64,000 nucleotides of DNA from Heligmosomoides polygyrus polygyrus (lineage: Eukaryota; Nematoda; Chromadorea; Rhabditida; Heligmosomidae): the NCBI GenBank assembly GCA_947396885.1, contig OX377201.1:64330983-64394982 (forward strand), given 5' to 3'. The position numbers and the translations under genes are program-made. The notes beneath the pieces were generated by a model. The model saw only the letters and a program-made list of their open reading frames with translations. It had not been told where the DNA came from and ran no database searches. Shown one piece after another: positions 9,201-17,534 of the stretch. Every line of letters begins with the position of its first letter. Within the stretch, counting starts at the first letter, position 1.

Positions 9201-11861
9201 CAGACTATATATGTTTAAAGCTACATGCTTTTTTTCTAGGTAGTGGTAGCGGAACCTACCAATTCGGGGAATGTGAGACTTAGAAAAGGATGAGAACATT
9301 AATTGCATTAAAATGGCGGAAACTTTCGGTCCGATCTCATGTTTGCCGACGCAGCACTAATTTTTGAACGATACCAAAAAAAGATCTCGACACCCATAGA
9401 GTGAAATAATCTGCATCGAACATTAGTACGCATTGGGATACTGCTTTCAGCAGCTGGGATACTGCTTTCAGCTCAAAAAGGGCGTTATGTGTCAGACAAT
9501 CCCAAGCAACGAAGAACTCCCTAAAGTTCAGCTTTTGAATTGATCTTTCAGGTGCATCTCCGGGACAAGTCGAAATGGGTGTCTTCTACAAGGAGTACCC
9601 TCGAAGGAAAATTTTACACCACTTTGTGCTCTCTATGGTTCTACCTTACATCACCAAGCGAGCGTCTTCTTTGCTGGGACATTCAGCCGGCTTGAAGTTC
9701 GTTTCGAAATCCGCCGCCTTAGTCGAGGTGAGATGACGATACAACTTTCCATGTCGTTCAGCGATCATGTATGTCGCGGTTGGTGTTAGCTCTCATTGGC
9801 GGTCTAGATGTCCAAGGGAGTGACTGTAGCGAAAGCGTGCGTGTTATACATGTTTCCCCATCGGTTTATTTTACAGTAAAAGAAGGGAGAACAGAGGTAG
9901 AAAGAAAGAACTGGGGCTCAGTGAAGTCGCTCATTTCATTAGTGCCTCACGAAAGCGCACGTCGCAAGCATTTTGGAGCTGTGGTCAGACTGCGGTCGTA
10001 CAAAATTTTTTTCACTGGGGCAGAATGAGTGTTCGCCTTTTCTTCATACACTGCAGAGTTTTGCTATCAAAACTGTTGCCTTAGCGCATCTCATCAGCTC
10101 CTCTGACTTCTCGCTCTTTCTTCTAGAGCGCTCTATAGAAGTATTTTTCTGGAGCACTCGTTTTCTGTCAACCAGATAGTACTCCCCGTCGCCCAGCCGG
10201 ATCCAGCCGTGCTTGAACATAAATATTGGTAGTTCAAATGCTGTCAAAATCGAGCTACGCAGTTGCAAGTAGGTGCATAAGGAGAACTCGTTATAGGCAG
10301 TTCAAATCCTTCATTTCCTGAATTTCCTTCGAGTCGGCGGCCACAGTACACTCGTCGAATCGTGTCTTAATCTGAGGAATTGGAATGCGAATCCTTCCAC
10401 AATAGGTGGGTTATGTTTGACCTAGCGATCCCTATTTATGCTACTACTTTTTCTTCAAGATCCATCTGTGTGTGGCATACCTCGGGATTAAACGGTCTGT
10501 CTCATCTCAGCTGCGTGCCTAAGTGGGCGCGGGCCATGTCTACGCTAGCTCCACTCGCGTCCCAGGATATACGAAGTCAAACCACCCCAACAGTGATCGT
10601 CCTGGGAGTTGATTTGGTGTCCATCGGAATCCAGGCCTTTCCCGCTCTCGTCCTGCGGGTGTCATCGAAACCAATACATCATCGGTCCATCTAATTTCAA
10701 ACATCCTCAAGAATGTCACCTGGATCACGCTGAATGACTTCACACTACTCCAACTACTCCCCTTTCAACTTCGCGTTATGCGCCCGAGAGCGCATGTTCT
10801 GGCTGGTACAGCGAGAGCAGTGGTGTCGAGTAGGTTGTCGCAGAGTCGGGAGCTCCTAGTCTTCTACGCGACAGCCGTAACGCCTCGGTTCTGGCAGTGG
10901 TACGTTGGCCACCGTTGACCACACTGCTTTCGTACTCTTCAGCGTGCGTGAGCTGTCTAAACCTCTTCCCTTTCTTAATCGATCTTTCCATATTCCTGAT
11001 GGGAGCAGGCCAGCGCCTGCTCCACTGATTGGTATGCCCTAGCTAGAAAATTATAGTTACGACTATTACGACGACTAATAGTACTGTATTCGAAACGATC
11101 ACTTCTCATCGCCGAGGTCTGGTGAAATCAAGTGGTCACTGTTTCGTAACAAATTCGTTCTTTAAATAAGCTACATCACGCTCAGGCGTGACCGCTCCTA
11201 GTGTGCCTGACAGGGAGGGGGCGCGCTCCCGACAGCGATCCAAATTGCCGGCAGTGGAGCCGTGCATAATCGTATCTGTCACTGCTTGTACTGAATACAT
11301 AGCGGGGGCTGAGTGCCGTTTGTTGTGCCCCGCTGTAGGCAAGCCTGGAGATGACCAGAAGCCAGTAAGGCAAATGAGTTTTATTCAGAAGAAACCATAA
11401 CGGCACCAATCAATCAGTCTATTATTTGATCAAGTACATACAACAAACACACGCTGAAAACGCAGTGCCATAACGGGGGACGCGACGAAGCTATTACCTA
11501 ACATGAAATGCATACAGTGAGATGAGACGTTGCAGGTACAATCAACTACGAGTCGCAGAACAGAGAGCTACTTTGGCACACGTTCCGCGACGCATTGCTA
11601 CTACTGTGGCCGGCGGCGGCGGCCCTGTCTACGAAGTGGGCAGCGCGTACGGGAGGCGGAGCGGTCCGGGCGGACGGGACGGCGCTGGGCTGCGGCCGCT
11701 GCGGCCGCTCGGCTGTGGCGCCGATGCGGGCCAGCGGCTGCGGCCACATCGCCTGCTACTGGTGCGTCGCCTCACGGATGCCCACGGAAGCTGTCAGATG
11801 TGCTACGTGCGGAGAGGAGACGTCGCGTGTCGCCCCCGTGCGGGGACGCGCTTTTCTGTAG
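56..11861 (+). CDS. prx-2: Peroxin-2 (PEX2/PRX-2-type peroxisomal RING E3 ligase), four-exon gene model
   Basis: Proposed exons are 56-251, 9552-9727, 10057-10159 and 11536-11861, with phases 1, 0 and 1 at the junctions, giving about 266 residues (human PEX2 has 305). PEX2 family proteins sit in the peroxisomal membrane and, with PEX10 and PEX12, ubiquitinate the import receptor PEX5. Support: exon 1 carries the LRVEQVDANILDEE block that aligns with the N-terminal L+(I/V)xQ(L/V)DA motif and ends in WTSRVYR. Exon 2 opens with G-ASPGQ, the family's GQ segment. The last exon has NRELLWHTF, matching the family's invariant NRELLWH, then a C-terminal RING. Exons 1, 2 and 4 are firm; exon 3 is tentative. 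The gene spans about 11.8 kb, and intron 1 alone is 9.3 kb of repeats. No frame-breaking lesion is seen in the firm exons. The start was chosen because an acceptor precedes it directly. Confidence 0.85.
710..1095 (-). repeat. tRNA-derived SINE-like element, family S1, copy 1
   Basis: The core at 805-874 (- strand) folds as a tRNA-like cloverleaf: acceptor GCGACGG against CTGGCGC, and a T-arm GCGGG-TTCGAGT-CCCGC that matches a Pol III B box. The same unit recurs at 8020-8300 and 22080-22320 with shared flanks on both sides, so the repeat is about 300 bp. A 35-bp stretch (CTATATGTTGTTACAGG...) is repeated directly at about 765 and 1043, either side of the core. Not a functional tRNA: the residue before the anticodon position is C instead of T. 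Confidence 0.6.
1523..1596. repeat. 36-bp near-perfect hairpin with a 2-nt loop
   Basis: The arms 1523-1558 and 1561-1596 are reverse complements with 2 mismatches in 36. The loop is only CT. No transposon termini or target duplication surround it. Confidence 0.9.
1641..2307 (-). mobile_element. Degenerate mariner/Tc1-type transposon with transposase remnant
   Basis: The termini are inverted repeats of about 27 bp (CAGGGTGTTCCAAAATA.. on the left, its complement CAGAGTGTTCCAAAATA.. on the right). TA follows on the right; CA on the left is probably a decayed TA. At 667 bp it is about half the usual length. On the - strand the frame at about 1940-1760 has SILKARIRVKRHDSL, LRWEWKRLSPDDLR and CIRAKGG, which match the C-terminal end of mariner transposases (the family usually has Lys-rich ..REW..IP..LR.. 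and ending IxAKGG). Frameshifts, and loss of the catalytic core, make it dead. Confidence 0.7.
2461..2690 (+). mobile_element. CR1-like retrotransposon fragment (RT C-terminal region)
   Basis: The frame includes SLRYLGFILDTSLSFKEHC, the post-palm segment typical of CR1/Jockey-group reverse transcriptases (YLG.x.D..L.f..H). The fragment has no catalytic motifs. It ends near an AT-rich TTTA run at 2695-2715. Confidence 0.6.
3004..3090 (+). repeat. tRNA-like sequence, family S2
   Basis: GGCGGCG...CACACGCCA gives a partly paired acceptor, GCAGTGGTAGT resembles an A box, and GGGTTCGATTCCC is a perfect B box. The acceptor has three mismatches and the anticodon arm does not pair well, so it is a tRNA pseudogene or a SINE head. 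Confidence 0.45.
4385..5048 (+). mobile_element. CR1-like retrotransposon 3' end
   Basis: The frame from 4414 reads SCVRPILEYGTTIFCP, ARLESVQNSSTRKLW and FNLHTLERRRRRYDLI, the canonical CR1/Jockey C-terminal region. A frameshift at about 4790 moves the final HFACRAGSEFLRLSKK segment into another frame. The copy ends in AATAAATAAATAAA at 5033-5046, a short tandem 3' tail usual for CR1 elements. It is 5'-truncated and lies inside the foldback element. Confidence 0.75.
5164..5526 (-). CDS. Unidentified 120-aa ORF inside foldback element F copy 1
   Basis: This intact frame (MAICTTTVSYHITN... to ...AREWQLDT, stop at 5164) fills a ~340-bp block present in copy 1 and absent from the matching position of copy 2 (near 60305). 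The composition looks protein-like: alternating hydrophobics, then GEIAVADAIKGLLLD and QEEEAVQVRG. I recognise no family. It could be a host exon captured by the transposon, part of the transposon's original coding content, or chance. Confidence 0.3.
   Translation of the reverse strand: MAICTTTVSYHITNNTVAAHKYAHLMIEYYGPGRHRYISVLKMSFSPEHTVGRLPSTFTLDFTSPTRGEIAVADAIKGLLLDTIYGGIDCQEEEAVQVRGSIMKMGPFHVCHAREWQLDT
6350..6640 (+). repeat. Dispersed repeat G, copy 1 (uninterrupted)
   Basis: The segment CATCACTGAACCGTCTTGAG..TGTTGAGCGTAGTGG, a G-rich tract (6412-6431), CCGCATAACTACTCACCTG and ATCTTAAGG recurs at 47800-48200 and 50460-50640. The 47.8 kb copy has CGAAGTTAAGC, which recalls 5S rRNA, but the match is too short to call. 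This copy is the empty site for the MITE at 47939. Confidence 0.55.
6780..7200 (+). mobile_element. CR1-like retrotransposon 3' end, decayed
   Basis: Broken frames read LRILEEKCDLVIIYNLVNDM and KENNIPNTQRQF, which parallel the C-terminal segment of the copy at 4385-5048. The tail AAATAAATAAATAAGTAAATA at 7180-7200 is the same kind of 3' tandem. Several stops are present. Confidence 0.6.
7310..7475. repeat. ATTCG-rich simple repeat
   Basis: It is a run of TTCGAAAATCGAA / ATTATTCGAATT variants, self-complementary throughout and able to form many overlapping hairpins. Confidence 0.85.
7715..7865 (+). repeat. Imperfect ~43-bp tandem repeat, three units
   Basis: The units begin AGACATCGCCTGGCGTGCG, AGACGTCAGTCAGCGTGCG and AGACGTCACTCAAGTCTGG. 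They are open in two frames but resemble nothing known. The flanking ORF at 7515 looks fortuitous. Confidence 0.5.
8020..8300 (+). repeat. tRNA-derived SINE-like element, family S1, copy 2
   Basis: The core 8131-8203 pairs GCGCCAG with TTGGCGC and has the B box AGTTCGAGTCCCG. The upstream CCGGCTCATCCCGATATACGG and downstream CGATCGCATAAAACATC match copies at 710-1095 and 22080-22320. The anticodon arm is more diverged than in copy 3. Confidence 0.6.
8735..8825 (+). repeat. tRNA-like sequence, family S3
   Basis: TGTAGCGCAGTCGGAGG fits an A box and CCTGGTTCGATTTCCC a B box about 45 bp later. No clean cloverleaf forms. It is probably the head of a tRNA-derived SINE; the A-rich stretch near 9045 (AGTTAAAATAAA) may be its tail. 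Confidence 0.4.
9060..9551 (+). other. End of PEX2 intron 1, no recognised feature
   Basis: There are no repeats or ORFs I can assign. The acceptor of exon 2 (GATCTTTCAG) closes the stretch. Confidence 0.5.
9552..9727 (+). CDS. prx-2: PEX2 exon 2
   Basis: Acceptor TTGATCTTTCAG and donor GAG|GTGAGA are both strong. In the phase set by exon 1 it encodes G-ASPGQVEMGVFYKEYPRRK, then a hydrophobic stretch with LPYITKRASSLLG. This corresponds to the family's GQ...(I/L)xYK segment and the following ..W(I/L)EER.. helix. It is 176 bp, ends in phase 0, and has no in-frame stop. Confidence 0.85.
10057..10159 (+). CDS. prx-2: PEX2 exon 3 (tentative)
   Basis: Chosen because it is the only stretch I found between exons 2 and 4 that is open from a phase-0 acceptor (TACACTGCAG) to a phase-1 donor (ACTC|GTTTTC) and has suitable content: VALAHLISSSDFSLFLLERS. 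This can be laid against the family's NFL.FL..GKF..L.ER segment. The donor is weak and the similarity marginal. If it is wrong, the real exon is elsewhere between 9728 and 11535, or has been lost. Confidence 0.35.
10160..11535 (+). other. PEX2 intron 3
   Basis: No repeat family shared with the rest of the window is seen. Open frames at 10380-10700 (both strands) and 10776-10991 are present, but I could not link them to a family or to PEX2. Confidence 0.4.
11536..11861 (+). CDS. prx-2: PEX2 last exon with C-terminal C3HC4 RING
   Basis: After the acceptor ACGTTGCAG it encodes TINYESQNRELLWHTF, the family's most conserved segment, then a hydrophobic stretch rich in Ala/Leu. The RING follows: CGRC, x12, CGHIACYWC, x11, CATC, matching C-x2-C-x11/12-C-x-H-x2-C-x2-C-x11/12-C-x2-C of PEX2. 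All eight zinc ligands are present. It ends APVRGRAFL and TAG at 11859, a short tail compared with the human protein. The exon is strikingly GC-rich compared with exons 1 and 2. Confidence 0.92.
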
Positions 11862-11963
11862 AGAAGGACGGAAATGTACAGGTTGGGCGGCGAATGCGGT
11901 AGTCGTCCTGAAAGCAGCCTTCCGTGATCACTGTACACATTCCTTGGCGCTCGGCGTCGTTTC

Positions 11964-11969
11964 AATAAA
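11964..11969 (+). terminator. Polyadenylation signal of PEX2
   Basis: AATAAA lies 103 bases after the stop codon, in the sense orientation (TTTCAATAAATTG). Confidence 0.6.
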
Positions 11970-12458
11970 TTGAGCCTACTCAGCAGTGAGCTGTATGCAT
12001 ATCCGCCCAGCAGTTGCGCTAGTTTGTCCATTTATTTACCTACCCTTTACATGGGCCATCACCTAGCCAGTAACTTGGCAATGAAATGAAATCGACTAGA
12101 GATGGGAATGGAAACCACAAGTTGAATTCACAAAGACGAGGATTGCAAACAATACACACACCCATCTGAAAAGAAGGACAATTAGCCAGCCCACCGGATA
12201 TTGCGGTTCACAGGTCTTTTTGCTATCGCCTTGAATTACGTAGATGTTGGCGATCACCTTATAGCACACTCAGCATTCTTCAGTTTATCAGAGATTTATA
12301 ATAGTTCTATGTCACCTTAGAGAGCACGTAAATTGAGGGTGAGATTCGAATTGAAGTGTTCTCTGTTCCTAATCATGAGTGGTTTCGACACACATTTGTA
12401 AACAGGTAGGTGCTTACATATGTAGAAGCGTTGGATTGCAGCTGAATATTACGAGGAT
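11970..12458. other. Intergenic, nothing recognised
   Basis: There are no ORFs of interest and no shared repeats. It separates the PEX2 3' end from the RTE copy starting at 12472. Confidence 0.5.
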
Positions 12459-12675
12459 GATGTTCATGAGAAAAAAATGCAGGAAACAGGCCGGCCTACG
12501 AAGACCCATGTCACATCACATGGTTGATGACGTTACATGAGTATCGAGATAGTGCTACAGCGTCCGCGGGAGCCGACGCGCACTCGTAGAGCCCGGCGAG
12601 TGTGAGATGTATGCGAGGGTCCCTGATGCGAATAGGGCATCGGGGAGCAACTGAGCTAGTCCAAAAGTCCCGTAA

Positions 12676-13011
12676 GGCCGGGGGCATACTTCCATCGCCG
12701 CGATGCCATCGCGGCGCTCAGTTCATGGCCATTCCGCCGCACGCGGCCGAATAGTCAAAGAAAACCTCGCCGCGGCCGCCGCAACAGTGGCGGTCGGCAT
12801 GCGCGATGGCTTCCCGCGCCCATCGCGGGCATGGCATACTTTTTCGCGCCGCGCGCGGTGTTTAGCGTTGATCCTGGACGGATCGCCGTCGCGCTCCCTT
12901 GTAGAGCGATGGGCGATGCGACGAGCACAGAGAAATTCAAATTCTTTCGCGTCGCTCTGCAAAACTCATCGCCGCGATTCAATCGCGGCGACGGGAAGTA
13001 TGCACGAAGCC
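12676..13011 (+). mobile_element. GC-rich MITE, family M1, copy 1, inserted in RTE copy A
   Basis: 336 bp, starting GGCCGGGGGCATACTTCC and ending GGAAGTATGCACGAAGCC. The flanks are TAA (12673-12675, 13012-13014). RTE copy C reads through the site uninterrupted (GTCCCGTAACATAGGCCC at about 45025). The 3-bp TAA duplication fits PIF/Harbinger-type elements. It has long imperfect inverted ends rich in GCGGCG/CGCCGC and no coding capacity of its own; the open frames are by-products of the GC content. Confidence 0.85.
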
Positions 13012-13290
13012 TAACGTAAGCAGGACCCGCGTGGCAACGCTGAATGTGGGTACGTTGACGGGCCGCTCGTGCAAATTGGTTGAAGCACTGGAGCGTAGAA
13101 GAGACGAGGTGGTCCTGCCACAAGTCAAGGGACAGGACGAGGCTTCAAGGCCGTTCTATGTGGAAGTCCCAGGACCACCAGTGGAGTTGGAGTGAACGTT
13201 TCTAAATGATTTCGTGACTCGATTGTAAGCGTCGAACGCTTTGACGATCGATTGATGAAGATCGTTGTCGCCGCTAAGGAGCGACCCTAT

Positions 13291-13613
13291 GGCCTCATGC
13301 ATACTTCCCGTCGCCGTCATGGAATCGCGGCGGTGAGAGCGCAGAGCGACGCGAAATGATTTAAGTTTCTCAGTGCTCGTGGCATCGCCCATCGCTCTGC
13401 AAGGGAACGCGACGGCGATCCGCCCAGAACCAACGCTAAACACCGCGCGGGGCGCGAAAAAGTATGCCATGCTCGCGATATGCGCGGGGAGCCATCGCGC
13501 ATACCGGCCGCGGCAGTCGACACGAAGTTTCAGACTATTTGTCCGCGCGCGGCGGAATGGCCATGAACTGAGCCCCGAGATGGCATCGCGGCGATGGAAG
13601 TATGCTCCCGGCC
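13291..13613 (-). mobile_element. GC-rich MITE, family M1, copy 2, second insertion in RTE copy A
   Basis: It is the reverse-oriented relative of the element at 12676-13011, 323 bp, with GGCC at both ends and TAT flanks (13288-13290, 13614-13616). Copies B and C of the RTE lack it between the endonuclease segment ending ..AAEQ and YHFF. TAT instead of TAA is a slight departure for the family. Confidence 0.85.
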
Positions 13614-16169
13614 TATCACTTCTTCTCTGCGTATGCTCCGCAAACTGGCTGCTGCGATCAAGCCAAGGATGAGTTTTGGAGCCCGCTTGATGAGAAGGCA
13701 GCAGAGGTGCCGTCGAAAGATGTCATCGTGGTCGCTGGTGACTTTAATGGGCACGTCGGCGCGACGAAAGACGGGTACAGCTGTCATGGTGGATTCGGTT
13801 ACGGGTCGCGTAACGCAGATAATGAGCGCATCCTTGAATATGCGGAATCGCATAATCTCACCATAGTGAACACCGTCTTCCGAAAACACGACTCCCACCT
13901 CATCTCGTTCTATAGCGGAAACACCAGGACTCAGATAGACTTTGTCCTTGTGAAGTATCGCGACCCGAGTTGAAGACTTGTCACAGATGCGAAGGTCGTG
14001 CCGTATGAGACGTCGCCCCACAGCACCGACCGCTGATCTACACCCAAAAGATCGCCCCTCCAAGGCAGAAGCAGGTCGAGCGATGCGGTGCACCGAGAGT
14101 CAAGTGGTGGCGAATGAGAGAGAAGGAAGCAGCTGTGATTTCTCGCGTGCGGTTACCAACAGTCACAACTGTCGGCGAAACTTGGAAAAAGGCTGCCGAC
14201 GTGATACGTGAAGCTGCAAGGCTGGAGCTCGGCATAACGGTGCCTGGACGACGCAAGGTCGAAAAGCAGACGTGGCTGTGGACAGACGACGTGAATCCAA
14301 AACTTCGAGAGAAGAAGTCGCTCTATCACGTGTTTCTCAGCGACAAGACAGCCGATAAAAGTACCAAGAAGCGAGGAAAGCTGCAAAGAAGGCCGTGGCT
14401 GTTGCAGAAGCCACTCATTATGGAGATGTCAACGTGAAGCTCGAATCGCGCGATGGTGAGCGGTATTTGTATCGACTTGCTAAGATCCGCCTTCGCCAAA
14501 CCGAGGATATTGAAAAGTTCGTTGGCATCAATGATGAGAGCTGCCATCTTCTCATGGACCGCAAGAAGGCATTGAAACGATGGCGCGATTACTTTGAGGA
14601 AATCTCTACGGTAGAGTTTCCTCATCCAGCCATCCCTTCATCGGCTCCAATCCACGGCCCCGTTCAGAATATCACCGTGAAGGAGACTGAAGCGGCTCTG
14701 AAAAAGATGAGGCCAGGCAAAGCGACTGGGCCCGACGACGTGGCAGCAGAACTGTGGAAGTCGAAGTTTTGGTACCCTGCTGGTGGTTGGCGAAGTTCTT
14801 TAATCAGGTTGTGACGGAGAAGAAAGTGCCTGAGTGTTGGCGCCAAAGTACGACGATTCCAACTTGGAAGAAAAAGGGCAGTCCTGCAGACTGTTCGAAT
14901 TACCGTCCGATCCACTTGCTTTCGCACAGCATGAAGATCTTTCAACGAGTTGTCGATGGACGAATTCGGGGCATCGTTCAGCTTTCCAGCAATCAGTGCG
15001 GTTTCGTGGTTGGCTGTGGCACCGTTGATGCCATTCACGCCGCCCGCCTCCTGATAGAGAAGCATTGCGAGAACAGAGGCCAGTGCATATCGCCTGCCCC
15101 GACTTGGAGAAGACCTCTGTCCGCGTACCGCGTGAAGTGAGGGTAGGGCACTCCCTGCGACAACATGGAGTTTCTGAAGAGCTCATAGAGAGGGAGCAAA
15201 TTCTCTACTCTTGTCCAAAGAGCGAGTTCAAGCTGCAGCTGGAATCTCGATGGAGTTTCCCGTCTCTGTCGGGGTACACCAGGGTTCTGCGCTTTCCCCA
15301 CTCCTCTTTGTTGTCGTGATGGACGCCACTACACGTGAAGCCAGTCCCCTGGACTTTGCTTTATGCTGATGACGTAATGCTCGCTACAGAAGATAAAGGT
15401 GAACTCATGCGAGAGGTGCAGGCTTGGTGTGATCGTTTGGAGTGGTTTGGACCCAAATTGAACGTTGAAAAGACCGAGTATCTAATGACGGACGTGAACG
15501 AGTCCAGCTCCATCAAGGTTAAGGGCATCGAGCTCCCACGAACTTCGGTTTTTAAGTACCTGGGATCAGTAGTAGCATCCGATGGCAATCTGATGACTGA
15601 AGTGAACTCACTCGTGAGTACAGCTTGGCGCTCGTTGACTGGCGTGCTCTGCGATGGGAAGATACCACACTGCCTGAAGTCGAAGATCTACAGAGCAGTG
15701 GTCCGACCGGTAGCAATATGTGGCACTGAGTGTTGGCCTGCCACCAAGGAAGTTGAAAGGCGCCTCAGCGTCACGGAGATGAAGATGCTGCGCTGGACGG
15801 CTGGAGTCACGCGCATGGACCGCATCCGAAACGATGCCATTCGGCAGAATTTCGGTGTCGCGCCGATAGCCGACAAGATGCGCGAAGCCCCCTAAGATGG
15901 TACGGCCACGTTCTGCGTGGAAAGGAAGACAGCGTCCGTAAGGTAGGCCTTGAGTTGGAAGTGTCAGGAAAGCGGCCTATATGACGCCCGAAGCAGCGTT
16001 GGTCTGGCACGTTACATAGGGAATTGAAGGTTGCTGGTGTCCATCCTGATCTAGCGCTGGATCGGGAAAGGACGAGGCGGGATAGACGCTGACGAAGAAG
16101 AAGATGTTCATGAGAGAGGATGAGTTTATGTTGCTTCACTAGAGCTCAGTGGAACGGCCATATCCATAT

Positions 16170-16300
16170 GCCAGTTGCGTGTGTCCGGAGTTGGCAGGAG
16201 GAAACGAGAGGCTTGAGGAGCTTTCAAGAGCGTCGAAGAAGTAGAGAAGAAGACGAAGAACGTCTGGCTTCGTGCCGGCTTATTCCGACCTACGAAAGCA
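16170..16300 (+). mobile_element. Fragment of RTE family 2 (C-terminal region)
   Basis: GAGCTTTCAAGAGCGTCGAAGAA and the neighbouring sequence match the element at 29070-32040 near 31480-31530. It is not open in frame. Confidence 0.5.
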
Positions 16301-17200
16301 GGAAGGGTGCGCAGCGTTCGTAGGCGCCGCGGCCGCGCACCCAGGTGGCCATACCTGAGGCGTCGTCGCCGTCTCTGCTCGCGCTGTGAGACCCGTCGCG
16401 CGTGCGCCGAGGGAACGGCCTGACGGAGGTGGTCGTCAGCGGTCCCAGATTGACCAGATTTGTTGCGACTGCAATCATTAACGTATTCAGGGTGTTTACA
16501 AAACCAGTGTAAAGATAAATGTTGGCGTTAAACAAACATAGCTCCATGTTAGAATTTCGAGCTCTGTCCAATGGGCTCTACCTGAAGCTTATCAATACTT
16601 CCTTTGGTGCGATATCCTTCAAATCTAAATCTGAAACGTAATTCTTCGCAAACCTGCTATGAAGCTGTGAAATGTATGTTTCCAAGCTAAAATTTCACAC
16701 AGAATTCAATTACATTGTCGAAATACCTTCTAGCAGAGCTCATTTTTTGAAAAAATTGTATGTATCACACAGTTGGAGATATGTCTCCAAGCCAACATTT
16801 TAGGCAGAATTCAATTACGAAGTTGATATTCACAATTATTGCCAACACGACCTAGCTCTCAAAGCCAAGGTGAAGTGTCATTTAAAGATATTGGATATTT
16901 CATAGAAAGAGGTTTTGAAACACATCTCATTTTATACCAACCCTGTCTTTGAATGGCCCACCGTAGTATTTGTCGCCATTTAAATTAAAAAATAAATATT
17001 TAATACTAATAACATATTTGTTCGCAAGAAAAGAAAACCTGTTTGTTGGCGACCATTAGGAAGCTCACCGGGGATATACTGTCGAAAAGGGGAATTTGAT
17101 GAAGTTAACCAAGCCACCGGGATGCTAAAATCATACAATATGGAATCATGGAATTCAGAAAAAAGAAACTCAGAAAATCCTGAACACACTTCCCGGGCGG
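16300..17200. other. Intergenic, AT-rich, diverged ~110-bp tandem pair
   Basis: At 16665-16830 two units share TATGT(T/C)TCCAAGC.AA.ATTT and CAGAATTCAATTAC. Nothing else is recognised. Confidence 0.4.
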
Positions 17201-17209
17201 GCTCCGTGT

Positions 17210-17440
17210 TTAAGGATTCTAACAGGTTGCTAACACTGCTTTTCTTAGCGAACATTGGATCTGTACTGGTTGGAGGAGGACATGCGGTCTCTTGCCTTTC
17301 CGTCCCTCCTTTGTGTTTCTTCCACAGCTTCAGCTGCTGCCATATGATACTATGGTATCCATGCGAACTCAGAGTGTGGTGTGTCGTGTCGTGAAGGCTG
17401 AACGCAACTGTAACATTAGCACCGTTCCCTCCCAATTAGG
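17210..17440 (+). repeat. Dispersed repeat R, copy 1
   Basis: The segment from GTTGCTAACA through CTTCAGCTGCTGCCA to GAACGCAACT recurs at 62650-62860 in the same orientation. Its nature is unknown. The - strand frame (KLWKKHKGGTERQ..) is open but shared only through the repeat. Confidence 0.5.
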
Positions 17441-17534
17441 ATAGATCCGGCACATTCAGTAAGACCGGTTAATTGTTATAGGTAGCAACACCTCTGGCGT
17501 CTTACTCGTCAGATGGGTTCATTGTGTTTAAAAT

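Larger units (their letters stand above)
252..9551 (+). other. PEX2 intron 1, 9.3 kb, repeat-packed
   Basis: Donor AG|GTGATC, acceptor ATCTTTCAG. It contains a tRNA-like SINE (two copies), a mariner relic, three CR1-like pieces, a foldback transposon, a repeat with later copies at 47.8 and 50.5 kb, and an ATTCG-type simple repeat. The stretch 270-700 shows nothing I recognise. Confidence 0.75.
12459..16115 (+). mobile_element. RTE-1-like non-LTR retrotransposon, copy A, with 13-bp target-site duplication
   Basis: The duplication GATGTTCATGAGA lies at 12459-12471 and 16103-16115, so the element is 12472-16102. It ends in GACGAAGAAGAA, a short GAA tail of the kind copy B also has. The endonuclease region (13602-13973) has VVAGDFNGHVG and IDFVLVK. 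The RT region has GPDDVAAEL (14730), NQCGFVVGC (15000), LLYADDVMLA (15355, the catalytic box), FKYLGSVVASDG and the C-terminal TAGVTRMDRIRND. Several frameshifts (about 14380, 14780, 15110, 15900) and two MITEs inactivate it. The 5' end is shorter than copies B and C. Confidence 0.9.

Noticed and set aside
10380..10991. ORFs within PEX2 intron 3 considered as the missing exon
   Set aside because: The frames have wrong phase or no suitable splice sites, and no alignment to PEX2 between exons 2 and 4.
12703..13672. Several ORFs of 60-120 codons on both strands
   Set aside because: They lie in the two GC-rich MITEs; nearly the same peptide appears on opposite strands because the copies are inverted.
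13530..14093. 187-codon ORF on the - strand
   Set aside because: Antisense to the RTE endonuclease frame of copy A, which carries the recognisable motifs.
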